This document shows positions 1 through 7,122 of a stretch of 9,300 nt of DNA, in pieces; the stretch's first letter is position 1; every line of letters begins with the position of its first letter. The translations under genes and the position numbers were made by a program. The stretch is from JAYXXU01 sp049301135 (GTDB taxonomy: Bacteria; Pseudomonadota; Gammaproteobacteria; Pseudomonadales; Moraxellaceae). Location: assembly GCA_049301135.1 (NCBI GenBank), contig JBAQKP010000192.1, positions 1 through 9,300 on the forward strand. The letters run 5' to 3'. Under the pieces are notes generated by a model. It was not told where the DNA came from and did not search any database. It worked only from the letters and a program-made list of their open reading frames with translations.

Positions 1-1182
1 GAACAGCGCAATGTGCCGGTGCAGGCCAAGCGCTATGCCTATCGGATCTTGGCGATGAGCAGTACCGGCCAGCGGGCAGCGGTGCAGGGATTTAATAGCA
101 ATACGGTGCGCTGGTTCGACCAAAGTGTCGGTTATCCGTTTAGTGATGCTGAGGCAGAGTTGTATGCACGACATGCGATTCGTGAGGGCGCATGGGAAAG
201 CGTGCTGCGGGCGCTTGACAGCATGAGTTTTACCGTGCAAAAAAAACCGGAATGGCAATATTGGTTTGCCCGTGCGATTGCCCAGCGTACCGATGAAAAA
301 TCCAAACAGATCGCCCAGCAGTTTTATCGCGCGTTAGCCACCGAAACCGACTATTACGGCTTATTGGCGCGTGATCAGTTGGGTATTAAAACCAACAGCT
401 TGCCACCGATGTATCAGCCGACCGCGGATGACCGGCAGCGACTCCGCCAAAATCCGCATTTTCAACGTGCCTTTGCGCTGCGCAACGTGGAAGCGCCTGC
501 GGTCTGGTATAACCGTGAGTGGAACTGGGCAGTACGTGATGCATTGCTGAACAAAGACGATGGGCTATTGCTGGCCGCCGCACAACAAGCAACGCAGATC
601 GGTTGGTATGATCGGGCGATTTATGCCGCTGAACGTACCAGCACGAAATTTAACGATCAGTGGCGTTATCCGATGCCATTCCAAGATTTGGTGGTCAACT
701 ATAGCCAGCAAGTTGGGCTTGATCCGGCGTGGACGTATGGCTTGATTCGGCAGGAAAGCCGCTTTGCCAGTGTGGCGCGCTCGCAGGTGGGGGCGAGTGG
801 TTTGATGCAGATCATGCCAGATACAGGGCGTTGGATTGCCAATCGTCTCGGTGAGCCATACCGTACGTCGAGCCTGACTGATATGCAGACCAATGTCCGC
901 TACGGCACGTTTTATCTGAGTCATATTTTACAACAGCTGGACAGTCATCCCGTGTTAGCATCCGCCGGTTATAATGCAGGGCCGACCCGTGCGCGCCGCT
1001 GGCAACCCGTGCAACGGCCGTTAGAAGCGGATCAATATACCGAAAGCATTCCGTTTTTAGAGACGCGTGACTACGTCAAACACCTGATGACCAACGCCTT
1101 ACACTACAGTTTACTGTTGCAACGTGGTGAGCAGACACTCAGCCAGCGAATGCGGCCAATCCCTGCGCGTATGACCGAATAG
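1..1182 (+). CDS. slt: Soluble lytic murein transglycosylase (Slt), 3' part
   Basis: Periplasmic enzyme that cleaves the MurNAc-GlcNAc bond of peptidoglycan, forming 1,6-anhydro ends. The reading frame is open from base 1, so the start lies upstream; the in-frame GTG at 13 is internal. About 393 residues are visible of a family that is usually about 600-650, so the signal peptide and much of the alpha-helical U-domain are missing. Counting from that GTG, residues 1-220 are helix-rich superhelical domain and about 222-370 are the catalytic C-domain. The C-domain shows the family motifs: RQESRF with the likely catalytic Glu248 (codon 754-756), GLMQIMP, and AGYNAGP at about 318-324, followed by a conserved TRDYVKHL stretch. 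The stop is TAG at 1180-1182 and I see no terminator after it. The family assignment is secure; substrate details are from the family. Confidence 0.93.
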   Translation, partial: EQRNVPVQAKRYAYRILAMSSTGQRAAVQGFNSNTVRWFDQSVGYPFSDAEAELYARHAIREGAWESVLRALDSMSFTVQKKPEWQYWFARAIAQRTDEKSKQIAQQFYRALATETDYYGLLARDQLGIKTNSLPPMYQPTADDRQRLRQNPHFQRAFALRNVEAPAVWYNREWNWAVRDALLNKDDGLLLAAAQQATQIGWYDRAIYAAERTSTKFNDQWRYPMPFQDLVVNYSQQVGLDPAWTYGLIRQESRFASVARSQVGASGLMQIMPDTGRWIANRLGEPYRTSSLTDMQTNVRYGTFYLSHILQQLDSHPVLASAGYNAGPTRARRWQPVQRPLEADQYTESIPFLETRDYVKHLMTNALHYSLLLQRGEQTLSQRMRPIPARMTE

Positions 1183-1261
1183 GTCAGGATGATTGCAATT
1201 GATGACGGGTCTGATACGCATGCCGCACAAACTCACTGCATTATCTGCTTGGATCTGCGGT

Positions 1262-1267
1262 TATGAT
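1262..1267 (+). promoter_or_regulatory. Possible -10 box upstream of the RNase T2-like gene
   Basis: TATGAT matches five of six bases of the sigma70 -10 consensus and lies about 64 bp before the chosen start. No convincing -35 hexamer sits 16-18 bp upstream, so this is a weak call. It would give the gene a promoter independent of slt. Confidence 0.22.
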
Positions 1268-1330
1268 TTGTTCATGCAACCGATTCATACTTTTGGCTAT
1301 CCGCTTCTGCGACAAGGAGGTCGCCACACC

Positions 1331-2065
1331 ATGTTGGAGCCTCAGCGACGCCCAGACTTGCCGTGTCATCAGCTTGATCGCTTACGGCTGCGCCATGCTT
1401 TTGTGCTGCGCGTGCCACTCATGTGTCAGTTATTTAGGCGTTGTGCTGCGTTGTCGATGGCTGCGCTCACGGCGACGGCGGTTTATGCCGAAACACCGAC
1501 CAGCTATACCTTGGTGATTAATTTAACACCGGCGGTGTGTGCCACCAATCCAGAGTTGCGCCGTCTACGACAGTGCCAAGAGGGTTTTTCGCTGACGGTA
1601 TCGCAACTCCAGCCTGAGCCACCACCGCCGCAGGCCGAGCGCGGTTGTGCGCAAGAGCCTGCACGTTTAAGTCCATTGCAAGCGCGAGTGGTCGAGCGGA
1701 TTATGCCAGATGAACAACTGCGCAATGACGCATGGCGTACCAGCGGATCGTGTACGGGCATGAGTGCTAATGTCTATTTCCGGACGATTACCAATTACGC
1801 CGGACGACTCAAAGTCCCCCCCGAATTTAATGCCGATCAAGCCGTTGTGATGCGCAAAGAGCAGTTGGTTCGACAATTGGTTGACCTTAATGCCGGTCTT
1901 AAACCCAATGGCCTACAACTCAACTGCGTAAAAAATCCCAAGTTCAGACAGCCGATGCTAACCGAAATCCGTGTCTGTTATAGCCCAAATGGTGGTTACA
2001 TCGATTGTCCCGCCAGTGTTGTTTCCAATTGCCCCGACCGCTTCGTGGTGCATGGTGCGCCATAA
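1331..2065 (+). CDS. Secreted RNase T2-fold protein lacking the catalytic residues
   Basis: 244-residue exported protein. The start at 1331 is chosen because a full AAGGAGG lies at 1314-1320, 10 bp upstream; the frame is open from 1193, and ATG 1421 would give a more normal signal peptide but has no ribosome site. The n-region is long and basic, then a hydrophobic segment ends in VYA at about residue 53, a likely signal peptidase I site. The mature part follows RNase T2/RNase I: SYTLVINLTP (strand before site I), a MPDEQL stretch, CTGMSANVYF, LQLNC, LTEIRVC and a final NC-xx-FVV. At active site I, LTVHGLWP of E. coli RNase I becomes LTVSQLQP (Ser91 for His). At site II, the family pattern HEWxKHGTC becomes DAWRTSGSC (Ala134, Thr137, Ser138 for Glu, Lys, His). 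Fold call good; loss of RNase activity is inferred. Several cysteines suggest disulfides. A binding or inhibitory role is possible but unknown. Confidence 0.78.
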   Translation: MLEPQRRPDLPCHQLDRLRLRHAFVLRVPLMCQLFRRCAALSMAALTATAVYAETPTSYTLVINLTPAVCATNPELRRLRQCQEGFSLTVSQLQPEPPPPQAERGCAQEPARLSPLQARVVERIMPDEQLRNDAWRTSGSCTGMSANVYFRTITNYAGRLKVPPEFNADQAVVMRKEQLVRQLVDLNAGLKPNGLQLNCVKNPKFRQPMLTEIRVCYSPNGGYIDCPASVVSNCPDRFVVHGAP

Positions 2066-2217
2066 GTCGGCCGACCAGCAAAGTGACCTGTCTGTTATCT
2101 TAGTAACTGGCCAAATTGCCTCAACTGATCGCTAGATTGGGCAGCTTTGGTCTGGTCGGGTGTGTCGTGGATCGCGCATCATCATTTCACTGATTCATGC
2201 AGCCAGAGGCCATTCAA

Positions 2218-2964
2218 ATGATCACAAAAAACCGCCACCAAGAACCGCCACCACCTGCCACCGATCCGGCGCAATTTCGCGCTGTGGTGGAAGGTCGTCG
2301 TTCGATTCGTAAATTTTTGCCTGATCCAATGCCGCAAGCGGTGTTGGACGATTGTATTGATTTGGCTTTACTCGCGCCGAACTCCAGCAATTTGCAGCCA
2401 TGGGAGTTTGTGGTCGTGCGCTCTGAGCCAGCACGGCAACAACTCGCGCATGCGTGTATGGATCAAAATGCCGCCAAAACTGCACCGGTACTGATTGTCC
2501 AATTGGCACGCACCGCGACATGGCGCAAACACGCGCAACAAATCCTTGATGAATGGCCAAACGGCGAGCCGCCAAAACTGGTCAAACAATACTACGGCCA
2601 ACTGGCCAAATACCATTACGCAGTCGGTGCTTTTGGCACGTTTGGGTTGGTCAAACGGCTGGTCAATGGTGGCATGGGACTGCTGAAACCCGCACCAAGA
2701 GGGCCGTATACGCCTGCCGATATGCGCCTGTGGGCTGCCAAAACCTGTGCTTTAGCCTGTGAAAACCTCATGCTGGCTGCGCGTGCGCATGGCTTCGACA
2801 GTTGCCCGATGGAAGGCTTTGATGAAGCTCGCGTCCGCCAGATCGTGCCAATGGCCGATGATGCGTTTGTGGTGATGATTATCGCCTTGGGCAGACGTGC
2901 ACCGGATGGCGTGTATTATGCCCGTCAGCGCGTGCCACGCAGCCAAGTGGTGCGTGAAATTTAA
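2218..2964 (+). CDS. Nitroreductase-family FMN flavoprotein
   Basis: 248-residue cytoplasmic protein of the nitroreductase family, which uses FMN and NAD(P)H to reduce nitro compounds, quinones or unknown substrates. The start at ATG 2218 is preferred over ATG 2197 because AGAGG at 2205-2209 is 8 bp before it and nothing similar precedes 2197. Visible family features are RRSIRKF (27-33, N-terminal FMN phosphate contact), APNSSNLQPWEF (53-64, flavin binding), the GFDSCPMEGFD segment (192-202) and the C-terminal IIALGRRAPDG strand and turn. An insertion rich in aromatic and basic residues at about 100-165 probably covers the active site and dimer interface and would set the substrate. No signal peptide. 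It is a single gene, with about 150 bp before and 120 bp after it. The true substrate cannot be read from the sequence. Confidence 0.88.
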   Translation: MITKNRHQEPPPPATDPAQFRAVVEGRRSIRKFLPDPMPQAVLDDCIDLALLAPNSSNLQPWEFVVVRSEPARQQLAHACMDQNAAKTAPVLIVQLARTATWRKHAQQILDEWPNGEPPKLVKQYYGQLAKYHYAVGAFGTFGLVKRLVNGGMGLLKPAPRGPYTPADMRLWAAKTCALACENLMLAARAHGFDSCPMEGFDEARVRQIVPMADDAFVVMIIALGRRAPDGVYYARQRVPRSQVVREI

Positions 2965-3007
2965 TTGAATCTTCGGGTGAAAGCGGCCTCGTCCGACTCG
3001 CACCCGC

Positions 3008-3033
3008 CGCCAACTTTCAGTACAATGTTGGCG
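3008..3033 (+). promoter_or_regulatory. Inverted repeat over a candidate mdh -10 box
   Basis: CGCCAAC (3008-3014) and GTTGGCG (3027-3033) are perfect 7-bp arms around a 12-base spacer. The spacer contains TACAAT (3021-3026), a five-of-six match to the -10 consensus, 61 bp before the mdh start. The expected -35 position is poor. A symmetric site over a -10 box fits a repressor operator. It could also be a chance hairpin. Confidence 0.3.
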
Positions 3034-3086
3034 CTTGTCGAAACCCGCTTTGGGTGACCCCGTTTTTGTCCTCGTGGAGAAATCAT

Positions 3087-4073
3087 ATGAAGCAGCCCGT
3101 ACGTGTTGCCGTGACTGGTGCAGCCGGTCAAATTGGATATAGCCTGTTGTTCCGTATTGCCAGTGGCGAGATGTTGGGCAAAGACCAGCCAGTGATTCTT
3201 CAAATGCTTGAAGTGCCATTTGAAAAGCCACAACAAGCGTTGCAAGGCGTGATGATGGAGCTACAAGACTGTGCGTTTCCTCTGCTAGCCGGTATGGTCG
3301 GCACGGGTGATGCAAATGTTGCATTTAAAGATGCTGACTACGCACTGTTGGTCGGCGCACGTCCACGCGGGCCTGGCATGGAGCGGTCTGACCTGCTACA
3401 AGAAAACGCCAAAATCTTCACCGTACAAGGCAAAGCACTGAACGACGTGGCCAGCCGCAACGTTAAAGTTCTGGTGGTCGGCAACCCAGCCAACACCAAC
3501 GCCTACATCGCCATGAAATCTGCGCCAGACCTGCCAGCAAAAAACTTCACCGCCATGCTGCGCTTGGATCATAACCGCGCGCTGTCACAACTGGCGGCCA
3601 AAACTGGCAAAGCGGTTGCTGACATCGAAAACATGGTCGTCTGGGGCAACCATAGCCCAACCATGTACGCCGATTATCGTTTTGCCACCATCAATGGCGA
3701 AAGCGTCAAAGACATGATCAACGACGCAGAATGGAACAAAAACACCTTCTTGCCAACAGTTGGCAAACGCGGTGGTGCGATTATTGAAGCGCGTGGCTTG
3801 TCATCAGCGGCTTCTGCTGCCAATGCTGCGATTGATCACATGCGTGATTGGGCGCTCGGCACCAATGGCAAGTGGGTCACCATGGGTATTCCTTCCGATG
3901 GCTCATACGGCATCCCAGAAGGCACCATGTATGGCGTGCCAGTCACCTGCGAAAACGGCGAATACACCCGTATCGAAGGTCTGCCAGTTGATGAGTTCAG
4001 CCGTGAGCGTATGGATTTCACCCTGCAAGAATTGACCGAAGAGCGTGATGGTGTTGCCCACTTGCTTGGCTAA
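3087..4073 (+). CDS. mdh: Malate dehydrogenase (NAD-dependent)
   Basis: TCA-cycle enzyme that interconverts malate and oxaloacetate with NAD. ATG 3087 is chosen because GGAGA at 3076-3080 is 6 bp upstream and the protein then starts at the beta-strand of the Rossmann fold; upstream in-frame GTG 3054 is not supported. 328 residues, the usual length for the cytosolic-like bacterial MDH group. Visible motifs: TGAAGQIGY (10-18, dinucleotide loop), acidic Glu42 after the second strand (favours NAD over NADP), VGARPRGPGMER (89-100, mobile loop with substrate arginines), GNPANTNA (132-139), LDHNR with Asp161 and Arg164, and WGNHSPTM with catalytic His189. Codon use is rich in C-ending codons compared with neighbouring genes, as expected for a highly expressed gene. 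It is transcribed alone and ends at a strong terminator. Confidence 0.97.
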   Translation: MKQPVRVAVTGAAGQIGYSLLFRIASGEMLGKDQPVILQMLEVPFEKPQQALQGVMMELQDCAFPLLAGMVGTGDANVAFKDADYALLVGARPRGPGMERSDLLQENAKIFTVQGKALNDVASRNVKVLVVGNPANTNAYIAMKSAPDLPAKNFTAMLRLDHNRALSQLAAKTGKAVADIENMVVWGNHSPTMYADYRFATINGESVKDMINDAEWNKNTFLPTVGKRGGAIIEARGLSSAASAANAAIDHMRDWALGTNGKWVTMGIPSDGSYGIPEGTMYGVPVTCENGEYTRIEGLPVDEFSRERMDFTLQELTEERDGVAHLLG

Positions 4074-4126
4074 TTCATCGCTATTTGGCGTATGATTTAG
4101 CAGCGATGCTTTAAAAGCGATAAATA

Positions 4127-4162
4127 AACAGCCCCACATCAACTGATTTGGGGCTGTTTTTT
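4127..4162 (+). terminator. Intrinsic terminator after mdh
   Basis: A perfect 10-bp stem (AACAGCCCCA at 4127-4136 with TGGGGCTGTT at 4149-4158) with a 12-base loop runs directly into six T (4157-4162). A weaker 7-bp hairpin (CATCGCT 4076-4082 with AGCGATG 4102-4108) comes just after the mdh stop and may stabilise the mRNA end. Confidence 0.9.
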
Positions 4163-4281
4163 ATGTGTGTACATGAATGGAGATACCGTAATTCAACAAT
4201 CCGCTACGCCAATGATCTTGCAGCAAAAACCAGATGAGCGCACTGTGGTTACTCTAAGCAGCATATGACTGAGGAGTGGCG

Positions 4282-4515
4282 ATGATGGACATGACAACGC
4301 ATAATTTGGCCAGTTTATTTGAGCAGTTGGGACTGCCCAGCGGTGAGCTTGAGATTGAGCAATTTATTCAGACACATCGCTTGAGCGCTGAGGTGGCGAT
4401 TACTGAGGCGGTGTTTTGGACGGATGCGCAGCGGCAGTTTTTACAAGAATCACTCAAGCAAGATGCGGAGTGGTCGCCGATTGTCGATGATCTCAATGCA
4501 CTGTTACATCACTAA
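4282..4515 (+). CDS. DUF2789 family small protein
   Basis: 77-residue acidic cytoplasmic protein that I recognise as DUF2789, a family of unknown function common in Gammaproteobacteria. Family traits visible are the N-terminal THNLASLFEQLGLPS helix, the IEQFIQTHRL segment, AVFWTDAQRQFL in the middle and the closing DAEWSPIVDDLNALLH. There are no cysteines, signal peptide or membrane segment. GAGGAG at 4271-4276 lies 5 bp before ATG 4282 and 8 bp before ATG 4285, so either may be used; GTG 4276 overlaps the ribosome site and is unlikely. The gene lies between the mdh terminator and its own hairpin terminator, so it is monocistronic. The function is unknown. Confidence 0.85.
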   Translation: MMDMTTHNLASLFEQLGLPSGELEIEQFIQTHRLSAEVAITEAVFWTDAQRQFLQESLKQDAEWSPIVDDLNALLHH

Positions 4516-4546
4516 CGCGATAGTAAAGCAGTCTATGTCTTTTTCA

Positions 4547-4571
4547 AAAAGGTGCGTACAGCGCGCCTTTT
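4547..4571 (+). terminator. Hairpin terminator after the DUF2789 gene
   Basis: A 10-bp stem (AAAAGGTGCG at 4547-4556 with CGCGCCTTTT at 4562-4571, one G-T pair) closes a 5-base loop. The A/T end of the stem supplies the U-tract on the + strand and a matching one on the - strand. It lies 31 bp after the stop codon. Confidence 0.7.
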
Positions 4572-4665
4572 CTACGCTAAAAAATGATAATCTATACGAT
4601 ATCGGCTTTTTTTCTAAAAGCTGGGCTTTATAGATTAAAGTATCTTTGACAATGGGGATCTATCA

Positions 4666-5121
4666 TTGAAGTCATCTACCTTTCCGCGCACCTTTAAAAA
4701 AATTAGTAATATAATTATATTCTTATTGCTGATTTCTAACTCTACTTTCGCTTTAGACCAGTATGGAAATTTTGAGTCATCACAAGAGCAGGATTTGTAC
4801 TTGATTGCTATATTAAAAAATATGGCTACTCAGATGAACCAACAGATGCCAATCCCAATGGATGAGCATTCCAAAATGTTAAATGCTGTGGCATATGGTA
4901 AGACTATGTCTTTTAACGTCGAAATTTCATCCTTGGATACTTCAAAAATTGATAAAGATTTAATGCATAGATTGCTAAAGCGTCAGATTAATAATATTGC
5001 ATGTGACAGTGCCGCAGTACGTAGATTAATTAGCTGGGGTGTTGACTATGTGTACTTGTTTAGGGGCGCTGATGGCCGTGTCATAGCTCGTGTCACGCTA
5101 GACAATAGCTATCAGTGTTGA
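4666..5121 (+). CDS. Small secreted protein of unknown function, AT-rich gene
   Basis: 151 residues, no family recognised with confidence. The start is TTG 4666, with GGGGA at 4654-4658 7 bp before it; the nearby ATG 4652 is followed in frame by a stop after five codons. A basic n-region (FKK), the hydrophobic stretch ISNIIIFLLLIS and a small-residue end near STFA (28-29) form a clear signal peptide, so the product is probably periplasmic. The mature part has a helical N-terminal half, then a C-terminal unit of about 45 residues that begins at Cys113, runs through a G-x-DYVYLFRGADGRVIARV beta-like segment and ends at Cys151. These two cysteines, the only ones in the protein, could form a disulfide. 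Three 60-base lines counted in the gene hold 15, 21 and 16 G/C, against 35 of 60 in a line from mdh. This fits recent transfer. Confidence 0.7.
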   Translation: MKSSTFPRTFKKISNIIIFLLLISNSTFALDQYGNFESSQEQDLYLIAILKNMATQMNQQMPIPMDEHSKMLNAVAYGKTMSFNVEISSLDTSKIDKDLMHRLLKRQINNIACDSAAVRRLISWGVDYVYLFRGADGRVIARVTLDNSYQC

Positions 5122-5153
5122 AAAAATGTACGGCGCATCATAAGCGCCGTACA
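5121..5153 (-). terminator. Intrinsic terminator of htpX, between convergent genes
   Basis: A perfect 10-bp stem (TGTACGGCGC 5127-5136, GCGCCGTACA 5144-5153) closes a 7-base loop. On the - strand it is followed by six T (complement of A5121-5126), so it stops htpX transcripts. The + strand lacks a U-tract after the stem, but the hairpin also marks the end of the upstream AT-rich gene, whose stop codon overlaps the A-run. Confidence 0.85.
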
Positions 5154-5169
5154 AATCTTAAAGTGAGAT

Positions 5170-6063
5170 TTAAACATTCAAACGCTGTAGCGCAGCCACC
5201 CGATCTTCGATGCTTGGATGAGTCTGAAACAACGCCGCGATGCTAAAGCCTTTTTCTTTACCGGCACTGATCGCAAAAGCCTTCATTTCTTGTGGCATTT
5301 CGTCCGGCAGATCCTGCTCTTGGCGCAGGCTGAGTAGGGCAGAGATCATCGCCTGCTTACCGGCCAGCCGCGCACCTGCTTCATCGGCGCGATATTCCCG
5401 AATCCGCGAGAAGTACATCACAATCGCCGACGCCGCGATGCCCAACACGATATCCATGATGATGCTGGTCACAAAATAGGCGATGCCAGGCCCATCGCTT
5501 TCATTCTTGAAGATCACCCGATCCACAAAGTTACCGATGATCCGCGCAAAGAACATCACAAACGCGTTCACCACGCCCTGAATCAGTGCCAGCGTGACCA
5601 TATCGCCGTTGGCAACGTGGCCGATTTCGTGTGCTAAGACTGCACGCAACTCGTCCTGATTCATCCGACCCAGTAGTCCAGTCGATACGGCGACCAAGGC
5701 TTTGTTTTTATTCCAGCCGGTCGCGAAGGCATTCGATTGATGACTTGGAAAAATCCCGACCTCTGGCATTTTGATGCCAGCGCGTTGTGACAGTTCATTC
5801 ACGGTTTGCAGCAACCAAGCTTCGGCTTGATTACTGGGACTTTGAATAATTTGAGTTTTAGTCGTCCATTTGGCCAGTGGTTTCGATAAAAGGAGTGAGA
5901 TAATCGAGCCGACCATACCCCAGAGAAAACACAACATCAGCAGGTTGGTCAGATTCAGACCGCCGGCGGTATGCGTTGAGCCCACCCCAAAAATAGACAT
6001 GATGATGCCGACAACCACCAGCACCGCGAGGTTGGTCAGCAAAAACAAACCAATCCGCAACAT
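5170..6063 (-). CDS. htpX: HtpX, membrane-bound zinc metalloprotease (M48B)
   Basis: Inner-membrane protease that, with FtsH, degrades misfolded membrane proteins under envelope stress (family knowledge). 297 residues from ATG 6063, the usual HtpX length; AAGGGG at 6078-6073 is 9 bp upstream. ATG 6072 touches that site and TTG 6081 lies before it, so both are unlikely. Membrane segments are at about 4-24 and 38-59, with two more hydrophobic stretches at about 158-180 and 195-216. The HEIGH motif is at 145-149 (His145, Glu146, His149), and EYRADEAGA at 223-231 supplies the third zinc ligand, Glu223. The family C-terminal THPSIEDRVAAL is present. The gene follows the transglycosylase at 6197 by about 130 bp and has its own leader, so it probably has its own promoter. 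It is closed by the 5121-5153 terminator. Confidence 0.96.
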   Translation of the reverse strand: MLRIGLFLLTNLAVLVVVGIIMSIFGVGSTHTAGGLNLTNLLMLCFLWGMVGSIISLLLSKPLAKWTTKTQIIQSPSNQAEAWLLQTVNELSQRAGIKMPEVGIFPSHQSNAFATGWNKNKALVAVSTGLLGRMNQDELRAVLAHEIGHVANGDMVTLALIQGVVNAFVMFFARIIGNFVDRVIFKNESDGPGIAYFVTSIIMDIVLGIAASAIVMYFSRIREYRADEAGARLAGKQAMISALLSLRQEQDLPDEMPQEMKAFAISAGKEKGFSIAALFQTHPSIEDRVAALQRLNV

Positions 6064-6085
6064 GAGACACATCCCCTTCAATAAG

Positions 6086-6105
6086 ACGAACCCGATGCGG
6101 TTCGT
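6086..6105 (-). promoter_or_regulatory. Perfect inverted repeat in the htpX leader
   Basis: ACGAACC (6086-6092) and GGTTCGT (6099-6105) are perfect 7-bp arms with a 6-base spacer. On the htpX strand the repeat ends 7 bp before the AAGGGG ribosome site. It could be an operator or a stable 5' mRNA hairpin; it does not pair with the ribosome site itself. Confidence 0.45.
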
Positions 6106-6115
6106 TCCGATTTAT

Positions 6116-6142
6116 GATGATGGCTAGCGGCAAAAACTCAAG
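6116..6142 (-). promoter_or_regulatory. Candidate htpX promoter, sigma32-like
   Basis: On the - strand CTTGAG (6142-6137) is followed after 13 bp by CCATCATC (6123-6116). This resembles the heat-shock pattern CTTGAA, 13-15 bp, CCCCAT. The -35 is good and the -10 is only partial. E. coli htpX is stress-induced, which makes the idea reasonable. An ordinary sigma70 promoter starting at the overlapping TTGAGT is the alternative. Confidence 0.28.
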
Positions 6143-6196
6143 CAGATCTGAGTTACAGGCTGTGAACGGCAGGTAAATCGGGCGGATCAAATGGTT

Positions 6197-7084
6197 TTAT
6201 TTCGGCGCACCCAAGGCGGCGACTGCGCTTTGCGTATAGGCACTGTCTGAGGCGATGGCGGGGTTGCTGTTCATAGCGAGACTGACTGGCCGGTTGGTCG
6301 TGCTGGCTTGCGCTTGGAAGCTTTGATTGGCGTACAGATTGTTATAGCGACTCAGCACCCGCCGCACATAATCTTGCGTCTCGCGGAAGGGCGGGATACC
6401 GCCATACTTATCCACGTTGCCTTCACCGGCATTATAACCCGCCAGCACATGATCGACCCGACCATTAAAACGCGTGAGTAACCAGCGAATATACTTGGCA
6501 CTGCCTTCGATATTCTGCGCAGGATCCCACGCATTACTGACATTAAATCGGCGTGCGGTTGCTGGCATCAGTTGCATTAAGCCCTGTGCACCGACCGGTG
6601 AGCGTGCATTTGGATTAAAGCCAGATTCGGTGTGCATGATGGCTTTCATCAATGCAGCATCAATGCGGTGGCGGCTGGCCGCATCCGCAATCAGTGCATC
6701 ATAGGCGTTTTTGTTGCGGCTACCACTGGCTGACACAGCCGCTTCGGTGGCGCCGTAATTTTGGTATTGATGAATATTACTTTCGGGATAGTAGGTTTTT
6801 TTGACTTGGCGATCATAGTCGTTAAAGCGATCTGATTCGGCACGGCGTGTCACATTGGTCAGGAGATTCTCACCATTGTCGTTTTGCATGATGTAGGCGT
6901 ATTGACCGTTGCCACTGGCACGGCGTCCACTACTGCTGTTATTGGTCAAAGTAATACTGCCATCCGCTGATACTTTGCGAATCGTATCGGCATGACTGAC
7001 GTTGCTGGCCAAGCTCAAAATAGAGATGCCCAAACAGGCGGCCAAGAGATGTTGTCCCAAAATGGATAGACCCAATCGCTGCAT
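6197..7084 (-). CDS. Secreted lytic transglycosylase (SLT domain)
   Basis: 295-residue exported peptidoglycan lyase. ATG 7084 has GGA 8 bp upstream and leads directly into a signal peptide (hydrophobic about 7-26, likely cut after SHA at 32). Residues 33-80 hold two related short units, TIRKVSADGSITLTN (34-48) and YAYIMQNDNGENLLTN (62-77), resembling the DUF4124-like repeats seen before some SLT domains. A polar linker follows. The SLT domain is about 125-250: HTESGFNP with likely catalytic Glu153, GAQGLMQLMP (165-174), LAGYNAGEG (214-222), and ETQDYVRRVL near the end. A low-complexity Ser/Ala/Asn tail closes the protein. No lipobox cysteine is present, so it is probably soluble in the periplasm. 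It differs from the Slt at the left edge, which has a superhelical domain and longer catalytic flanks. Confidence 0.9.
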   Translation of the reverse strand: MQRLGLSILGQHLLAACLGISILSLASNVSHADTIRKVSADGSITLTNNSSSGRRASGNGQYAYIMQNDNGENLLTNVTRRAESDRFNDYDRQVKKTYYPESNIHQYQNYGATEAAVSASGSRNKNAYDALIADAASRHRIDAALMKAIMHTESGFNPNARSPVGAQGLMQLMPATARRFNVSNAWDPAQNIEGSAKYIRWLLTRFNGRVDHVLAGYNAGEGNVDKYGGIPPFRETQDYVRRVLSRYNNLYANQSFQAQASTTNRPVSLAMNSNPAIASDSAYTQSAVAALGAPK

Positions 7085-7122
7085 TGCTATGATCCGTTTT
7101 TGATGATGCGTCCGACTGGCCT

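Noticed and set aside
565..924. Long open frame on the - strand within slt
   Set aside because: Shadow frame of a well-supported coding region with no family resemblance; the same applies to the other frames opposite mdh, htpX and the nitroreductase gene.
1193..1330. Longer N-terminus for the RNase T2-like protein
   Set aside because: No ribosome site at the upstream starts, whereas AAGGAGG sits at the right distance from ATG 1331; the extra residues do not resemble the family.
2071..2159. Inverted repeat CCGACCAG-CAAAG with CTTTGGT-CTGGTCGG after the RNase T2-like gene
   Set aside because: The arms are imperfect and about 60 bp apart with no U-tract, so neither a terminator nor an operator is convincing.
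4173..4268. 31-codon ORF between the mdh terminator and the DUF2789 gene
   Set aside because: No ribosome site before the ATG and no recognisable signal or motif; could be a leader peptide but nothing supports it.
4646..4651. Perfect TTGACA -35 hexamer before the AT-rich gene
   Set aside because: It is only 15 bp before the start codon and overlaps the approach to the ribosome site; no -10 follows at the right distance.
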